64,000 bases of DNA from DASVTU01 sp036387415 (GCA_036387415.1 DASVTU010000002.1:1-64000); one strand, 5' to 3'; counted from the first letter of the stretch, positions 25,592 to 33,624 are shown. A program made the numbers and translations. Notes: generated by a model not told the origin, from the letters alone.

Positions 25592-25664
25592 GTGAATGGT
25601 AAATGGTAAATGGTAAATGGTAACTGCTTTTATCCATTCACTATTTACGATTCACCATTTACCA
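25592..25664. repeat. Tandem-heptamer hairpin, family E (GGTAAAT)
   Basis: Left arm 25592-25623 holds three to four GGTAAAT units. The right arm 25634-25664 is the complement. It fills the nuoK-nuoL spacer; the TAA stop of nuoK (25661-25659) is within the right arm. Confidence 0.85.
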
Positions 25665-26069
25665 CTTCAAGAGGTCAATCTTGTCTGCAAAAATCGTCTC
25701 TTTATTGCGATAGAGGGCGATAACGATGCCTAAGCCGATGGCGGCTTCGGCTGCCGCGACGACGATGATGAAGACAGTGAAAACCTGTCCGGCGACAGCG
25801 TTCATGTTGCCCGTATCCTGCAAGTAGCGCGCAAACGCGATGAAGTTTAAGTTGGCCGCGTTCAGAATCAATTCGATGGACATGAAGATGACGATGATGT
25901 TGCGACGCGTCAGCACGCCTGCCACGCCGATGACGAACAAGAGCGCCCCGATAACCAGAAACTTCGACAAATCCGGGTGACGGATGCCGTCCAAAATCTG
26001 CTCCGAACGGCTCATCGCCGCCGTCGCCTCCTGCCATAAAACAATCGCCGAAATGAAAAAGTAAGTCAT
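25659..26069 (-). CDS. nuoK: NADH-quinone oxidoreductase subunit K
   Basis: Small Mrp-like membrane subunit of complex I. The product is 136 aa, against about 100 for most NuoK; the extra 35 residues are N-terminal (MTYFFISAIVLWQEATAAMS) and might be removed by an internal start at residue 19. The core has GVAGVLTRRNIIVIFMSIELILNAANLNFIAF, with the conserved Glu of helix 2, and VFIIVVAAAEAAIGLGIVIALYR, with the helix 3 Glu. The final Trp codon runs into a stop supplied by the family E repeat. Confidence 0.95.
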   Translation of the reverse strand: MTYFFISAIVLWQEATAAMSRSEQILDGIRHPDLSKFLVIGALLFVIGVAGVLTRRNIIVIFMSIELILNAANLNFIAFARYLQDTGNMNAVAGQVFTVFIIVVAAAEAAIGLGIVIALYRNKETIFADKIDLLKW

Positions 26070-26097
26070 AAAGTTTTCATCAAACGGGAACGAAGAA

Positions 26098-26274
26098 CAG
26101 TAGACAGTAGTCAGTAGTCAGTAGAAAAACTTGGCGCGTGTTTTCCGTTCAGCAGTCGGTAAAGAGCAGTTGAAAAGCACATGAGAGAATCATTCGACAT
26201 CCGTTATTAATGCCAGTTAAAGATGCACTCAAACGTTCTTATGCTGGCTACTGCCTACTGACTACTGGCTACTG
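26098..26274. repeat. Tandem-heptamer hairpin, family A (CAGTAGN), copy 3
   Basis: Left arm 26098-26124, right arm 26244-26274. The 119-nt loop is the longest of the family but keeps GCGCGTGTT near its start and AAACGTTCTTATGCTGGCT at its end. It fills the nuoJ-nuoK spacer and encodes the last residues and stop of NuoJ. Confidence 0.9.
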
Positions 26275-26905
26275 TTTCATCCTCCGGCGCAACATCATCG
26301 ACCGCCGCTTCCTGTCGCGCCGTGCGTGCGAGCATGACGGAGCCGACGATGGCGACCAAGAGCAACACGCTCGCAATCTCGAAAGGCAACGCGCCGAAAC
26401 GATAGAGGCTCGCGCCGACAATCTGCGTGTCTCTGGAAATACGCGACGTGCCTGTCGCGGCGGGTCGGAGTCTGGCTTGCGCGGCGGCGCGCTGTTGCGC
26501 CGTTTCGGCAAGCAAGCCCCTGTCGCGCTCGCGCAGTCCCGCCCAACCCTGATTAATCGCCGAAATCAGCCCGATGATGAGCAGCACAGAGAAGACGACC
26601 GCCGCCGTGACCTGCCCGCGACGGTTAAAAAGTTCTTCGCCTCCGCGTTCCTCCGCGCCGACGTTGACTAGCATGATGACGAACAGAAACAGCACCATCA
26701 CACCGCCGACGTAGACCAGAATTTGCACGCCCGCGATAAACTCCGCGCCGAGCAGAATGAACAACGCAGCGACCGAAACGAGCGTCGAGATGAGAAACAA
26801 CGCCGAGTGGACGGCGTTGCGCGCCATGATGGTTAAAAGCCCCGCCACCAGCGCCGCAACTGCGAACACCCAGAAGAAGACCGATTCCCAACCAGAAAGA
26901 ATCAT
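26255..26905 (-). CDS. nuoJ: NADH-quinone oxidoreductase subunit J
   Basis: Membrane subunit of complex I, 216 aa with five hydrophobic helices. Recognised by FFWVFAVAALVAGLLTIMARNAVHSALFLI, LLGAEFIAGVQILVYVGGVMVLFLFVIMLV (the conserved pi-bulge helix 3 region) and a closing LLLVAIVGSVMLART. A Arg/Ala-rich hydrophilic loop (RGLLAETAQQRAAAQARLRP) separates helices 4 and 5. ATG 26905 (MILSGWES) is chosen over the upstream frame encoded by repeat B1. The C-terminal VASSQ and the stop are encoded by the arm of repeat A3. Confidence 0.95.
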   Translation of the reverse strand: MILSGWESVFFWVFAVAALVAGLLTIMARNAVHSALFLISTLVSVAALFILLGAEFIAGVQILVYVGGVMVLFLFVIMLVNVGAEERGGEELFNRRGQVTAAVVFSVLLIIGLISAINQGWAGLRERDRGLLAETAQQRAAAQARLRPAATGTSRISRDTQIVGASLYRFGALPFEIASVLLLVAIVGSVMLARTARQEAAVDDVAPEDETVASSQ

Positions 26906-26908
26906 ATG

Positions 26909-26973
26909 ATTTCGGATGGCGGATGGCGGCTTCAAACGCCGGATTTCTTAATCGGCGTTCCGCGTTCCGCAAT
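26909..26973. repeat. Tandem-heptamer hairpin, family B (GCGGATT/GGCGGAT), copy 1
   Basis: Left arm 26909-26930 (GGATGGC GGATGGC units) and an imperfect right arm ending CGTTCCGCGTTCCGCAAT at 26973. It is the most degenerate family B member. It fills the nuoI-nuoJ spacer. Confidence 0.65.
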
Positions 26974-26975
26974 GG

Positions 26976-27509
26976 TTACGATTCGTATTTGACTGTTTCG
27001 CGTCCCTGTTCGAGCATCTGTCGGTTCCAGACGAAACCGGCGCGCGAGTAGGTGGCGAGTTCAAATTCCTGCGTAAGTTCGAGGCACGCGGTCGGGCACG
27101 CTTCTTGGCAGAGCGCGCAGAACATGCAGCGCGACGTGTCGAAGATAAACTCGTCGAGCACCTTCTTCTTACGCGCTTTGCCCGCCGTCATGATTTCGAT
27201 GTCCATCGGAATCACATCGATGCAATCTTCCGGGCACGCCAACGCGCAGAGATTGCAGGCGATGCAGAGCGTTTCGTGCGTCTCAGGATCCATATTGAGA
27301 CGCGGCGCACCGTGGAAGCGCGGCGCAACTTCGGGTCGCACCTTCGGATACTGCTCCGTATAGATACCTTTGCCCGCCACCGCATCCTTGTCGGTCAACG
27401 CGCCGATGTTGAATTTCAGCGTTAGCTTTAACCCGTCAATCAAATCGACGAGAAAGAAACGCTTCAACTTCTCTTTCCACGTCGGCTGCGGAACTATCAC
27501 TGCTGGCAT
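26976..27509 (-). CDS. nuoI: NADH-quinone oxidoreductase subunit I (2x 4Fe-4S)
   Basis: Carries clusters N6a and N6b that pass electrons to NuoB. The 177-aa protein has two ferredoxin motifs, CIACNLCALACP (Cys 82, 85, 88, 92) and CMFCALCQEACP (Cys 128, 131, 134, 138), both complete, plus the upstream YTEQYPKVRPEVAPRFHGAPRL segment typical of NuoI. It lies between nuoH and nuoJ, each spacer holding a repeat element of a different family. Confidence 0.97.
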   Translation of the reverse strand: MPAVIVPQPTWKEKLKRFFLVDLIDGLKLTLKFNIGALTDKDAVAGKGIYTEQYPKVRPEVAPRFHGAPRLNMDPETHETLCIACNLCALACPEDCIDVIPMDIEIMTAGKARKKKVLDEFIFDTSRCMFCALCQEACPTACLELTQEFELATYSRAGFVWNRQMLEQGRETVKYES

Positions 27510-27527
27510 AAATAACTCCCCTTTTAA

Positions 27528-27618
27528 GAGATGAGGGCGGAGGGATGAGGGATGAAGTCAGAAAGCGCGTCAATGGAATTTGCACTTTTCTTATTCATCC
27601 ATCATCCCTCATCCCTTC
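27528..27618. repeat. Tandem-heptamer hairpin, family G (GGGATGA)
   Basis: Left arm 27528-27556 (GGGCGGA GGGATGA GGGATGA), right arm about 27594-27618 (CATCATCCCTCATCCC). It fills the nuoH-nuoI spacer and touches the nuoH TAA stop. Confidence 0.85.
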
Positions 27619-28959
27619 TTAAACTCCTTCGCTCGTCGCCGGAGCGGCGGCGGTGGTAGTAGCCACCGCCGTTGCGCCTTTGGGCACATCTTCGACGAGG
27701 CGAATCTGTCTGCGTTGCTTCTTGAGATTGAAATCGCGCGAGCGCCAGTTAATCGTCGAGAGCACCACCGCCGCGACGAACAGCCCGCCCCAACCGAACG
27801 TAATCATGACCGCCTTGCCCGTCGCCGTCAGGTTCAACCCGAGGCCGAGCGATTCCACCGTGTTGATGCCGCGCCACCCGTCGAGCGCCTGCACGACGAA
27901 GAGTGAAATGGCTGTCAAAGTAATATTGACGAGCGCCGCCGGAATCATCCACTTCCAACCCAAGTCCATCAACTGGTCGTAACGATAACGCGGGAACGTC
28001 CAGCGCAGCCAGAAGTATAGATAGAGCAGCACCGCCATCTTGCTGACGAAAATAATCAGACTAACGATGACGTAGAGATTCGGATATTCATCTTCCAGAC
28101 GCCACACGCCCGGAAAATACCAACCGCCGAGATAGACGGTCGTCGCCACGGCGCAGACCACAATCATCGCCGCATACTCCGCCATGAAAAAGAGCGACCA
28201 ACGCATGCCGGAATATTCCGTGTGAAAACCCGCGACGAGTTCCGATTCGGCTTCGGGCAAATCGAACGGCGCGCGATTGTTCTCCGCGATGCCGCTCACC
28301 ATGAAAATCACAAAGCCGAGCGGTTGGTACAAGACGTACCATATGGAATCCAACCCCTGAGCCTGCACGATGCCCGACAGAGAGAGCGTGCGCGCAAACA
28401 TCAATGCGCCAATCAACGCCAGTCCCATCGAAACTTCGTATGACACCATCTGCGCGCTCGAACGCAAGCCGCCGAGCAGCGCGTATTTCGAGTTCGACGA
28501 CCAGCCCGCCAGAATCAACGCCAGCACACCCACCGAAGAGACCGACAAGACGAACAGCAAACCGATATTGATGTCCGTAATCACGCCCCAATCCGGCGCA
28601 AACGGCACGACGGCAAAGACGACGAACGCAGCGACCACCGAGATGTACGGCGCGAAACGAAAAATGTAATGGTCGGCTTTATCCGGCTCGATGTCTTCTT
28701 TGGTCAAAAGTTTGATGGCATCGGCAATCGGCTGCAACAGTCCCCACTTGCCCACGCGCATCGGCCCCAGACGCGCCTGCATAAACGCCGAAATCTTACG
28801 TTCCAGATAGGTCGCATAGGCCGCCCACGCGGCAATCGCCGTCACCACCGCGCCAATCTGGATAAACGGCCACACGACATAATTCACCGTCTCCGCGTTA
28901 AAGAAACGCAGCAACAGTTCGTCGATAAAATTCGGCGGCGCAAAAAGTAGATTGAACAT
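27619..28959 (-). CDS. nuoH: NADH-quinone oxidoreductase subunit H
   Basis: Membrane subunit that forms the quinone-binding chamber with NuoB and NuoD. The 446-aa protein has eight or nine helices and the motifs ERKISAFMQARLGPMRVGKWGLLQPIADAIKLL, FALAEYAGM-like RWSLFFMAEYAAMIV, DLPEAESELVAGFHTEYSG (conserved acidic loop) and WLRWTFPRYRYDQLMDLGWK. A TTG 12 nt upstream is a less likely start. The C-terminal 60 residues carry an Arg/Lys-rich then Ala/Thr-rich tail beyond the usual end. Confidence 0.97.
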   Translation of the reverse strand: MFNLLFAPPNFIDELLLRFFNAETVNYVVWPFIQIGAVVTAIAAWAAYATYLERKISAFMQARLGPMRVGKWGLLQPIADAIKLLTKEDIEPDKADHYIFRFAPYISVVAAFVVFAVVPFAPDWGVITDINIGLLFVLSVSSVGVLALILAGWSSNSKYALLGGLRSSAQMVSYEVSMGLALIGALMFARTLSLSGIVQAQGLDSIWYVLYQPLGFVIFMVSGIAENNRAPFDLPEAESELVAGFHTEYSGMRWSLFFMAEYAAMIVVCAVATTVYLGGWYFPGVWRLEDEYPNLYVIVSLIIFVSKMAVLLYLYFWLRWTFPRYRYDQLMDLGWKWMIPAALVNITLTAISLFVVQALDGWRGINTVESLGLGLNLTATGKAVMITFGWGGLFVAAVVLSTINWRSRDFNLKKQRRQIRLVEDVPKGATAVATTTAAAPATSEGV

Positions 28960-28984
28960 ACTCTTCAACAAAAATTCAGACTGC

Positions 28985-29230
28985 TTACGCTTGTTTCCTT
29001 TCCAACGAATCCATGCGCGACTCTAAATCTCGCTGACTCGCACGCAAGTCCAGTAAATCTTGATTCATGATGTCAACCTTGCGCGCTAGATGACGAATGT
29101 CGCCGCGCACCTCATCTAATTTGGCGTGCATTTCCTTACGCAAATCACGTATCTCTGCACGCATCTCGCCAAATTCTCGGCTCATCGCGCTTAAGTAGTT
29201 GATAATCTCTGTGAACCTGTCGCTGCTCAT
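28985..29230 (-). CDS. Small coiled-coil protein in the nuo operon (paralog of 30941-31279)
   Basis: An 81-aa protein, MSSDRFTEIINYLSAMSREF followed by an uninterrupted amphipathic heptad pattern rich in Arg, Glu, Asp and Leu to the end (DLESRMDSLERKQA). No membrane segment and no cysteine. GGAAAGAG lies before ATG 29230. Its first 24 residues closely match those of the 112-aa protein encoded beyond nuoD in the same operon, so the two are paralogs. Function unknown; a tether or assembly scaffold for complex I is only a guess. Confidence 0.8.
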   Translation of the reverse strand: MSSDRFTEIINYLSAMSREFGEMRAEIRDLRKEMHAKLDEVRGDIRHLARKVDIMNQDLLDLRASQRDLESRMDSLERKQA

Positions 29231-29255
29231 GATATTTCTCTTTCCGGGCGGAGAG

Positions 29256-29714
29256 TTAAACATCAATCTCGAACGTGCAGCCTCGCGTCGTTTTCAAATC
29301 AACCAGCTCGTAATCGTCTTCGAGCGTCCCGCTCCGGTCGATGACGAGATACGAATACCACTCGCCGACGGGAAAAGGCGGCGTGTGCCATGTGCCTTTG
29401 TGATAGGCGTAAGGCAAACGCCCGTCAACAAAGAAGGCGACGACGCTTCCCGCATCGGGCGCCACATCTGCGTTCGGCGGTGCGACGCAGATGATGGCCT
29501 GCGACGAGGCGAGCGGCGAGAAGACCTGCATCGTCCGGCGATGACGCGCCATGAAGTCAAACTCTAAGCCGCGTCGCTCCGATGTCGCGCCCGTCAGACT
29601 CGGTACGCCGTCGCCGAGGTCAACTTCCCACGCGCCACGACTGTCAATCAACACCCCGAACGGCGCGAATGCCTCGCGCGTCATCTTCTGCACTTTCAGA
29701 TGAACAACCTGCAT
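29256..29714 (-). CDS. Ureidoglycolate lyase-like (AllA) cupin protein
   Basis: A 152-aa protein resembling ureidoglycolate lyase: EAFAPFGVLID at the start, MARHRRTMQVFSPLASSQAIICVAPP in the middle, and AFFVDGRLPYAYHKGTWHTPPFPVGEW, the cupin strand carrying the family's KGTWH motif. AllA releases glyoxylate and urea from ureidoglycolate in purine breakdown, but no other purine-catabolism gene is nearby. It sits between nuoD and a coiled-coil gene inside the nuo operon, so a different role is possible. ATG 29714 directly abuts repeat A4. Confidence 0.8.
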   Translation of the reverse strand: MQVVHLKVQKMTREAFAPFGVLIDSRGAWEVDLGDGVPSLTGATSERRGLEFDFMARHRRTMQVFSPLASSQAIICVAPPNADVAPDAGSVVAFFVDGRLPYAYHKGTWHTPPFPVGEWYSYLVIDRSGTLEDDYELVDLKTTRGCTFEIDV

Positions 29715-29799
29715 AGTAGTCAGCAGATAGTAGTCAGAAATCAGTAGAGAAAGCCGCTGCATTCTTCATGCTGGCTACTGACTACTGTCTACTGACTAC
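29714..29799. repeat. Tandem-heptamer hairpin, family A (CAGTAGN), copy 4
   Basis: Left arm about 29714-29747, right arm 29771-29799 (CTGGCTACTGACTACTGTCT and on). The short loop reads AGAAAGC..TTCTTCATG, a shortened form of the other family A loops. It fills the nuoD-AllA-like spacer. Confidence 0.85.
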
Positions 29800-29800
29800 C

Positions 29801-30934
29801 TCATCTATCAATTTCGCCGAGCACGATGTCGAGCGTGCCGATGATGGCAACCACGTCGGCGACCAAGTGGCCGAGGCACATTTGACGAAGCGCCTGCAAG
29901 TTGATGAGACACGGCGGACGCACGCGCACACGCGCCGGACGGCTCGAACCGTCTGAAACGAGATAACAACCGATTTCACCTTTCGGCCCTTCAATCGAAT
30001 GATAATAGTCGCCTGCGGGCGGCTTGATAATCTTCGGAATCTTGGCGTTGACGGGGCCGTCCGGTAGGTTCGTGAGAGCTTGCTGCACGATGCGCCGCGA
30101 CTGTCGCATCTCTTCGAGACGGACGAGGTAACGGTCGTACGTGTCGCCGTTTTCGCCGACCGGAATGTCGAAATCCATGTCGGCGTAGGCGGCATAGGGT
30201 CGCGCCTTGCGGATGTCCCACGCGACGCCGGAACCGCGCAGGGCGGGGCCGGAGAGACCGATGGCGATGGCATCTTCCGCCGAGATGACGCCGATGCCGA
30301 CCGTGCGACCGAGCCAGATGCGGTTCTCCGAAAGCAGCGTCTCATACTCCGCGAGTCGATGCGGAAAGTTGTCGATGAAGCGTTGCACGTCTTCCGCAAA
30401 ACCTTCATAGGCGTCGTTCGGCATCCCGCCGATGCGCCACGCATGACACGTCAGACGCGCGCCGAACTGTCGCTCGAAAATCTTCAAAATCTCCTCGCGC
30501 TCGCGCAACGCCCACAGAAGGACGGTGAACGAACCGATGTCGAGGCCGTGTGTGGCGAGCCAGAGAAGGTGCGACGAGATGCGGTTGAGTTCCGTCAGGA
30601 TGGTGCGGAGGTAATGCGCGCGCGGAGGAACTTCCAGACCCATCATCTGCTCTACGGTCTCAACCCAGACGAGTCCGTTCGAGACTGCTGCGAGATAATC
30701 GAGCCTGTCCCAGTAAGGCGCAATCATTGGGTAAAGACGGTTCTCGGCAATCTTCTCCATGCCGCGATGGAGATAACCGATGTCGCAATCGAGGTCGATG
30801 ACGGTCTCGCCGTCGAGGCGCAGAATGACGCGCAAAACGCCGTGCGTCGAAGGGTGCTGCGGCCCCATGTTCAAGACCATTTCGGGGCTGTCGAGCAGCG
30901 TTTCTCTGGTTGTCGCAACTTCTACTTGATGCAT
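29801..30934 (-). CDS. nuoD: NADH-quinone oxidoreductase subunit D (49 kDa)
   Basis: Hydrogenase-derived subunit that forms the quinone site with NuoB. The 377-aa protein opens MVLNMGPQHPSTHGVLRVIL (quinone-site His), has DCDIGYLHRGMEKIAE, and ends in CLINLQALRQMCLGHLVADVVAIIGTLDIVLGEIDR, all standard. It is encoded separately from nuoC. It lies 6 nt from the stop of the 112-aa coiled-coil gene, so coupling is likely. Confidence 0.97.
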   Translation of the reverse strand: MHQVEVATTRETLLDSPEMVLNMGPQHPSTHGVLRVILRLDGETVIDLDCDIGYLHRGMEKIAENRLYPMIAPYWDRLDYLAAVSNGLVWVETVEQMMGLEVPPRAHYLRTILTELNRISSHLLWLATHGLDIGSFTVLLWALREREEILKIFERQFGARLTCHAWRIGGMPNDAYEGFAEDVQRFIDNFPHRLAEYETLLSENRIWLGRTVGIGVISAEDAIAIGLSGPALRGSGVAWDIRKARPYAAYADMDFDIPVGENGDTYDRYLVRLEEMRQSRRIVQQALTNLPDGPVNAKIPKIIKPPAGDYYHSIEGPKGEIGCYLVSDGSSRPARVRVRPPCLINLQALRQMCLGHLVADVVAIIGTLDIVLGEIDR

Positions 30935-30940
30935 AATTCC

Positions 30941-31279
30941 TTACGTTTTACCTTCAAGCACCTCGACACGCGCTTTTAAGTCGCTGATGTCGGCGCGTGT
31001 GTCAAGAATCCTCGCTTGGAGACGGTCAAGTCGCGTGGTAATAACACGCACTTCATTGTGCACACCACGTATTTCTGAGTTCATCTCGCGCACCTCTGTT
31101 CCGAGCCGCTCGAAGCGCGTTTGGGTTTCGGTGCGAAATTGGCCTACCTCTGTTTCCAGCCGCTCGAAGCGCGCATCTACTTCAACAAAATGCGCTTTTG
31201 TTTCGGTGCGAAATTCGCCGACCTCGCGGGCGATGGCGCTTAAATAATTGAGAATTTCGGTGGTTCTATCTGCGCTCAT
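30941..31279 (-). CDS. Coiled-coil protein in the nuo operon (paralog of 28985-29230)
   Basis: A 112-aa protein, MSADRTTEILNYLSAIAREV followed by near-perfect repeats such as GEFRTETKAHFVEVDARFERLETE, GQFRTETQTRFERLGTE and a C-terminal DISDLKARVEVLEG. It is predicted to be one continuous coiled coil, soluble, without cysteines. ATG overlaps the stop of the preceding 81-aa gene (ATGA), with GGAGGAAGC as ribosome-binding site. Internal 17-18-residue repeats suggest growth by duplication. Function unknown; its fixed place between nuoC and nuoD suggests a complex I-related role. Confidence 0.82.
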   Translation of the reverse strand: MSADRTTEILNYLSAIAREVGEFRTETKAHFVEVDARFERLETEVGQFRTETQTRFERLGTEVREMNSEIRGVHNEVRVITTRLDRLQARILDTRADISDLKARVEVLEGKT

Positions 31280-31521
31280 GCTTCCTCCTTTTTATAGCAA
31301 CCCGTGACACTCCACGGGTCGAGGATGATGCCAATCTGGGTTGCTTCGCCGCGACGCTTCATGCCCGCGAGTTTGTAGAGGGTCGCGGTGTAGGCGCTTT
31401 GACGGTTCCAGACGTTGCGTGGGCGCATTGTTTCGGTGAGCGTGTAGCCTTCGGCCTCGGCGTCTTCGAGTTTATCGAAGAGTTTCACATCGTGTTGTTC
31501 AGCCAGTTCCTTTAAGTCCAT
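31276..31521 (-). CDS. Hypothetical 81-aa protein in the nuo operon
   Basis: A small soluble protein: an acidic helical start (MDLKELAEQHDVKLFDKLED), then TETMRPRNVWNRQSAYTATLYKL and a C-terminal GIILDPWSVTGCYKKEEA. I do not recognise a family. It is 29 nt after nuoC and overlaps the next coiled-coil gene by 4 nt, so it is very likely translated as part of the operon. Confidence 0.7.
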   Translation of the reverse strand: MDLKELAEQHDVKLFDKLEDAEAEGYTLTETMRPRNVWNRQSAYTATLYKLAGMKRRGEATQIGIILDPWSVTGCYKKEEA

Positions 31522-31550
31522 GTTTGATGTGACCGACCGTTGGGTTCGCT

Positions 31551-32942
31551 CTACTTGTGTTCCTTCGGCATCACTTCCTTGCCCGCGCGGAAGATTTCGC
31601 GGACACGCCGTTCATAGGGCGACGAGAGAACCTCCAAGCCGTAGGCGCGGCGTTGTTCGAGTTGCTCGCGCTCGACTTCGGAGAACTCCGGCAGATGCTT
31701 CGCCGTCCATTCGTTTTCAATGAACTCCAACGGATAATCCTTGCGAAGCGGGTGCCCTTCCCAGTCGAGCGGCAGGAGTAGGCGACGGAGGTCTGGGTGA
31801 TTTTTGAAGGGGACGCCGAACAGGTCGTAGACTTCGCGCTCCATCCAGTTGGCCGCAGGCCACACGCCCGTCACGCTCTCGACGCCTTCCGTCTCATCCG
31901 TCCGCACCTTGAGACGCACGCGCTCGTTCGAGCTTATCGAATAGAGTTGGTAAACAATCTCAAAGGGGGCGTCGAAGTTTTCGGGAGCGTGGATGCAGGT
32001 CAAATCGCTGAGATAGTTGAAGGGCGTCTGTTCGTCGCGTCGTAATACGTCGCAGACTTCGACGATGCGTTCGCGTGCGACGTGGACGGAGAGTTGACCG
32101 AGAAACGCGGAGGCGGCGTCGATTGCGCCGTCGAACCTCTCGCGCAGTTTTTTGACGAGCGGGTGGTCGGACGCATCGGTCGGCTTTGGCCCTTCCTCTT
32201 TTTTCTTGACGGGAGCCTTTGGAGTGCCGGCTCCGGTCGCTGCGGCGGGCGCGGTTGGCTTGGCGGCGGCTGGCGCGGGTTTTTCGCCTGCGGCGTTCTT
32301 CGAGGCGGCTGCACGCGCTTTGGCGTCGGCAATCTTGGCAGCCTTTTCCAAATCCGACTGCGAAGGGCTTTTCGTCGGGTCACCGACGGCGGGCGACGCG
32401 CCGCCCGGAGGCTCTGTCGTCGTTGTAGACGCGCCCGCGTCTGTGGCTGTAACTGCCGTCGAGTCAGTGATTTGAGCGGGCGAAGCGGGTGCTGTCGGAA
32501 CGTCTTTGCGCGTGTCGAGTTCAAAAGAGGGCGACGTGTCTCCGGCCTGTTGCGCGGCGGCCTTGCGCGCTTTGGCCTCTTCAACGATGCGTTTGAGGCG
32601 CGCGATTTTCTCCTCCTGAGTTTCGCCGGAAGAAGCGGCGTTTGACGACTGCTGTCCGCCACCGCCGGAGGACGACGAGGCGGGCACGGTAGTGCCGGAA
32701 GTTGAACTGCCGGAAGGGGCTTTGCCTGTTAATGCGGCCTGACTTTCGGGCGTCGGACGGGGTTGTTCGGCATCGGGTGGCGGCGGGAGACTGCCTGCGT
32801 CCGAGCTGGCGTGGCCGGGGCTTGGACTTTTATCGTCGGTTCGCGGGGAAGAAGGGGTGCGCTCGGCGCGCGGCGTGTCGGTGGTGTCCGGCGAAGTGTC
32901 GCCGGATTGGTCGTCCGTCGGACTTTTGGTTTCGTCTGTCAT
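31551..32942 (-). CDS. nuoC: NADH-quinone oxidoreductase subunit C with a long disordered N-terminus
   Basis: The 30-kDa subunit of complex I that braces NuoD and NuoB. The conserved domain occupies only the last 200 residues: YLSDLTCIHAPE, RVRLKVRTDE, WPAANWMEREVYDLFGV and HPDLRRLLLPLDWEGHPLRKDYPL, the family signature. The first 260 residues or so are Ser/Thr/Pro/Ala/Lys-rich with no predicted fold, apart from a short charged helix (EEKIARLKRIVEEAKARKAA). ATG 32942 (MTDETKSP) is preferred; upstream residues are unlike the rest. It is the first gene of the nuoC-N group, with its own candidate promoter. Confidence 0.95.
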   Translation of the reverse strand: MTDETKSPTDDQSGDTSPDTTDTPRAERTPSSPRTDDKSPSPGHASSDAGSLPPPPDAEQPRPTPESQAALTGKAPSGSSTSGTTVPASSSSGGGGQQSSNAASSGETQEEKIARLKRIVEEAKARKAAAQQAGDTSPSFELDTRKDVPTAPASPAQITDSTAVTATDAGASTTTTEPPGGASPAVGDPTKSPSQSDLEKAAKIADAKARAAASKNAAGEKPAPAAAKPTAPAAATGAGTPKAPVKKKEEGPKPTDASDHPLVKKLRERFDGAIDAASAFLGQLSVHVARERIVEVCDVLRRDEQTPFNYLSDLTCIHAPENFDAPFEIVYQLYSISSNERVRLKVRTDETEGVESVTGVWPAANWMEREVYDLFGVPFKNHPDLRRLLLPLDWEGHPLRKDYPLEFIENEWTAKHLPEFSEVEREQLEQRRAYGLEVLSSPYERRVREIFRAGKEVMPKEHK

Positions 32943-33048
32943 CTCACCCGTGCAGTCACACTTCGAGATAAAACTAACGCTCAAATATTCGCTTGGAGGC
33001 GCTTTCGGCTAAGGTTCTCAACAAAAACGCGAAAGAGATGTGAGAAAG

Positions 33049-33078
33049 TTTGTAACATGCGTTCTCGCGTGCTGTCAA
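33049..33078 (-). promoter_or_regulatory. Candidate promoter of nuoC and the downstream nuo genes
   Basis: Minus strand TTGACA (33078-33073), 18-nt spacer, TACAAA (33054-33049), about 105 nt before the nuoC ATG. It is needed because plus-strand genes separate nuoC from nuoAB. Confidence 0.55.
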
Positions 33079-33132
33079 TACACATTCCCCGGCGCTCCGG
33101 CGCGCATCTAACACTCTAAATGCCTGTTCAAC

Positions 33133-33161
33133 TTGACGATACGCACGCATGAACGTATCAT
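33133..33161 (+). promoter_or_regulatory. Candidate rpmE promoter
   Basis: TTGACG (33133-33138), 17-nt spacer, TATCAT (33156-33161), followed by AGAGGAAGC as ribosome-binding site before ATG 33211. Confidence 0.65.
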
Positions 33162-33210
33162 ATTATTTTTGAAAACGGCGCGATTTGCGCGCCAGTAGAG
33201 GAAGCGAAAA

Positions 33211-33471
33211 ATGAAGCAAGGAATTCATCCCGAATATCACGAAATTACTGTCCAGTGCGCCTGCGGCGACACGTTCAAAACGCGCTCGACCCGCAAAGGC
33301 GACCTCCACGTCGAAATCTGCTCGGCCTGTCACCCGTTCTTCACAGGCAAGCAGAAACTCGTCGATACCGCCGGACGCGTCGACCGTTTCAACAAACGCT
33401 ACGGCAAAAAGAGCGAGACGCCCGCGCCCACCCCTGCGGAAGCCGAAGGCGCAACCGCCACGCAAGCCTAA
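33211..33471 (+). CDS. rpmE: 50S ribosomal protein L31 (zinc-binding type)
   Basis: An 86-aa protein with the L31 opening MKQGIHPEYHEITVQCACGDTF and EICSACHPFFTGKQKLVDTAGRVDRFNKRY. The Cys residues of CAC and CSAC are the zinc ligands of the C+ form. The last 18 residues are a Pro/Ala/Glu tail. It is followed by the DUF1385 gene and prfA, a gene order conserved in several phyla. Confidence 0.97.
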   Translation: MKQGIHPEYHEITVQCACGDTFKTRSTRKGDLHVEICSACHPFFTGKQKLVDTAGRVDRFNKRYGKKSETPAPTPAEAEGATATQA

Positions 33472-33534
33472 CTCATTGAGACACAACCAGATGCGGCCAT
33501 TGCAACGCCGCCAGTATTAGCCCGACAAACCTTT

Positions 33535-33624
33535 ACGCCGACGTTACGCGTCCGGCGGTCGCCCACTCCTGCATCGAAATGATGCTTTCAGCGACTGCCA
33601 AACACGCCCAACGTCGGCGTTTTG
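33535..33624 (+). terminator. Structured region after rpmE, probable terminator
   Basis: ACGCCGACGTT (33535-33545) pairs perfectly with AACGTCGGCGT (33610-33620) and is followed by TTTTG. The 64-nt loop contains a second small hairpin (GCATC/GATGC, 33571-33585). Confidence 0.5.
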
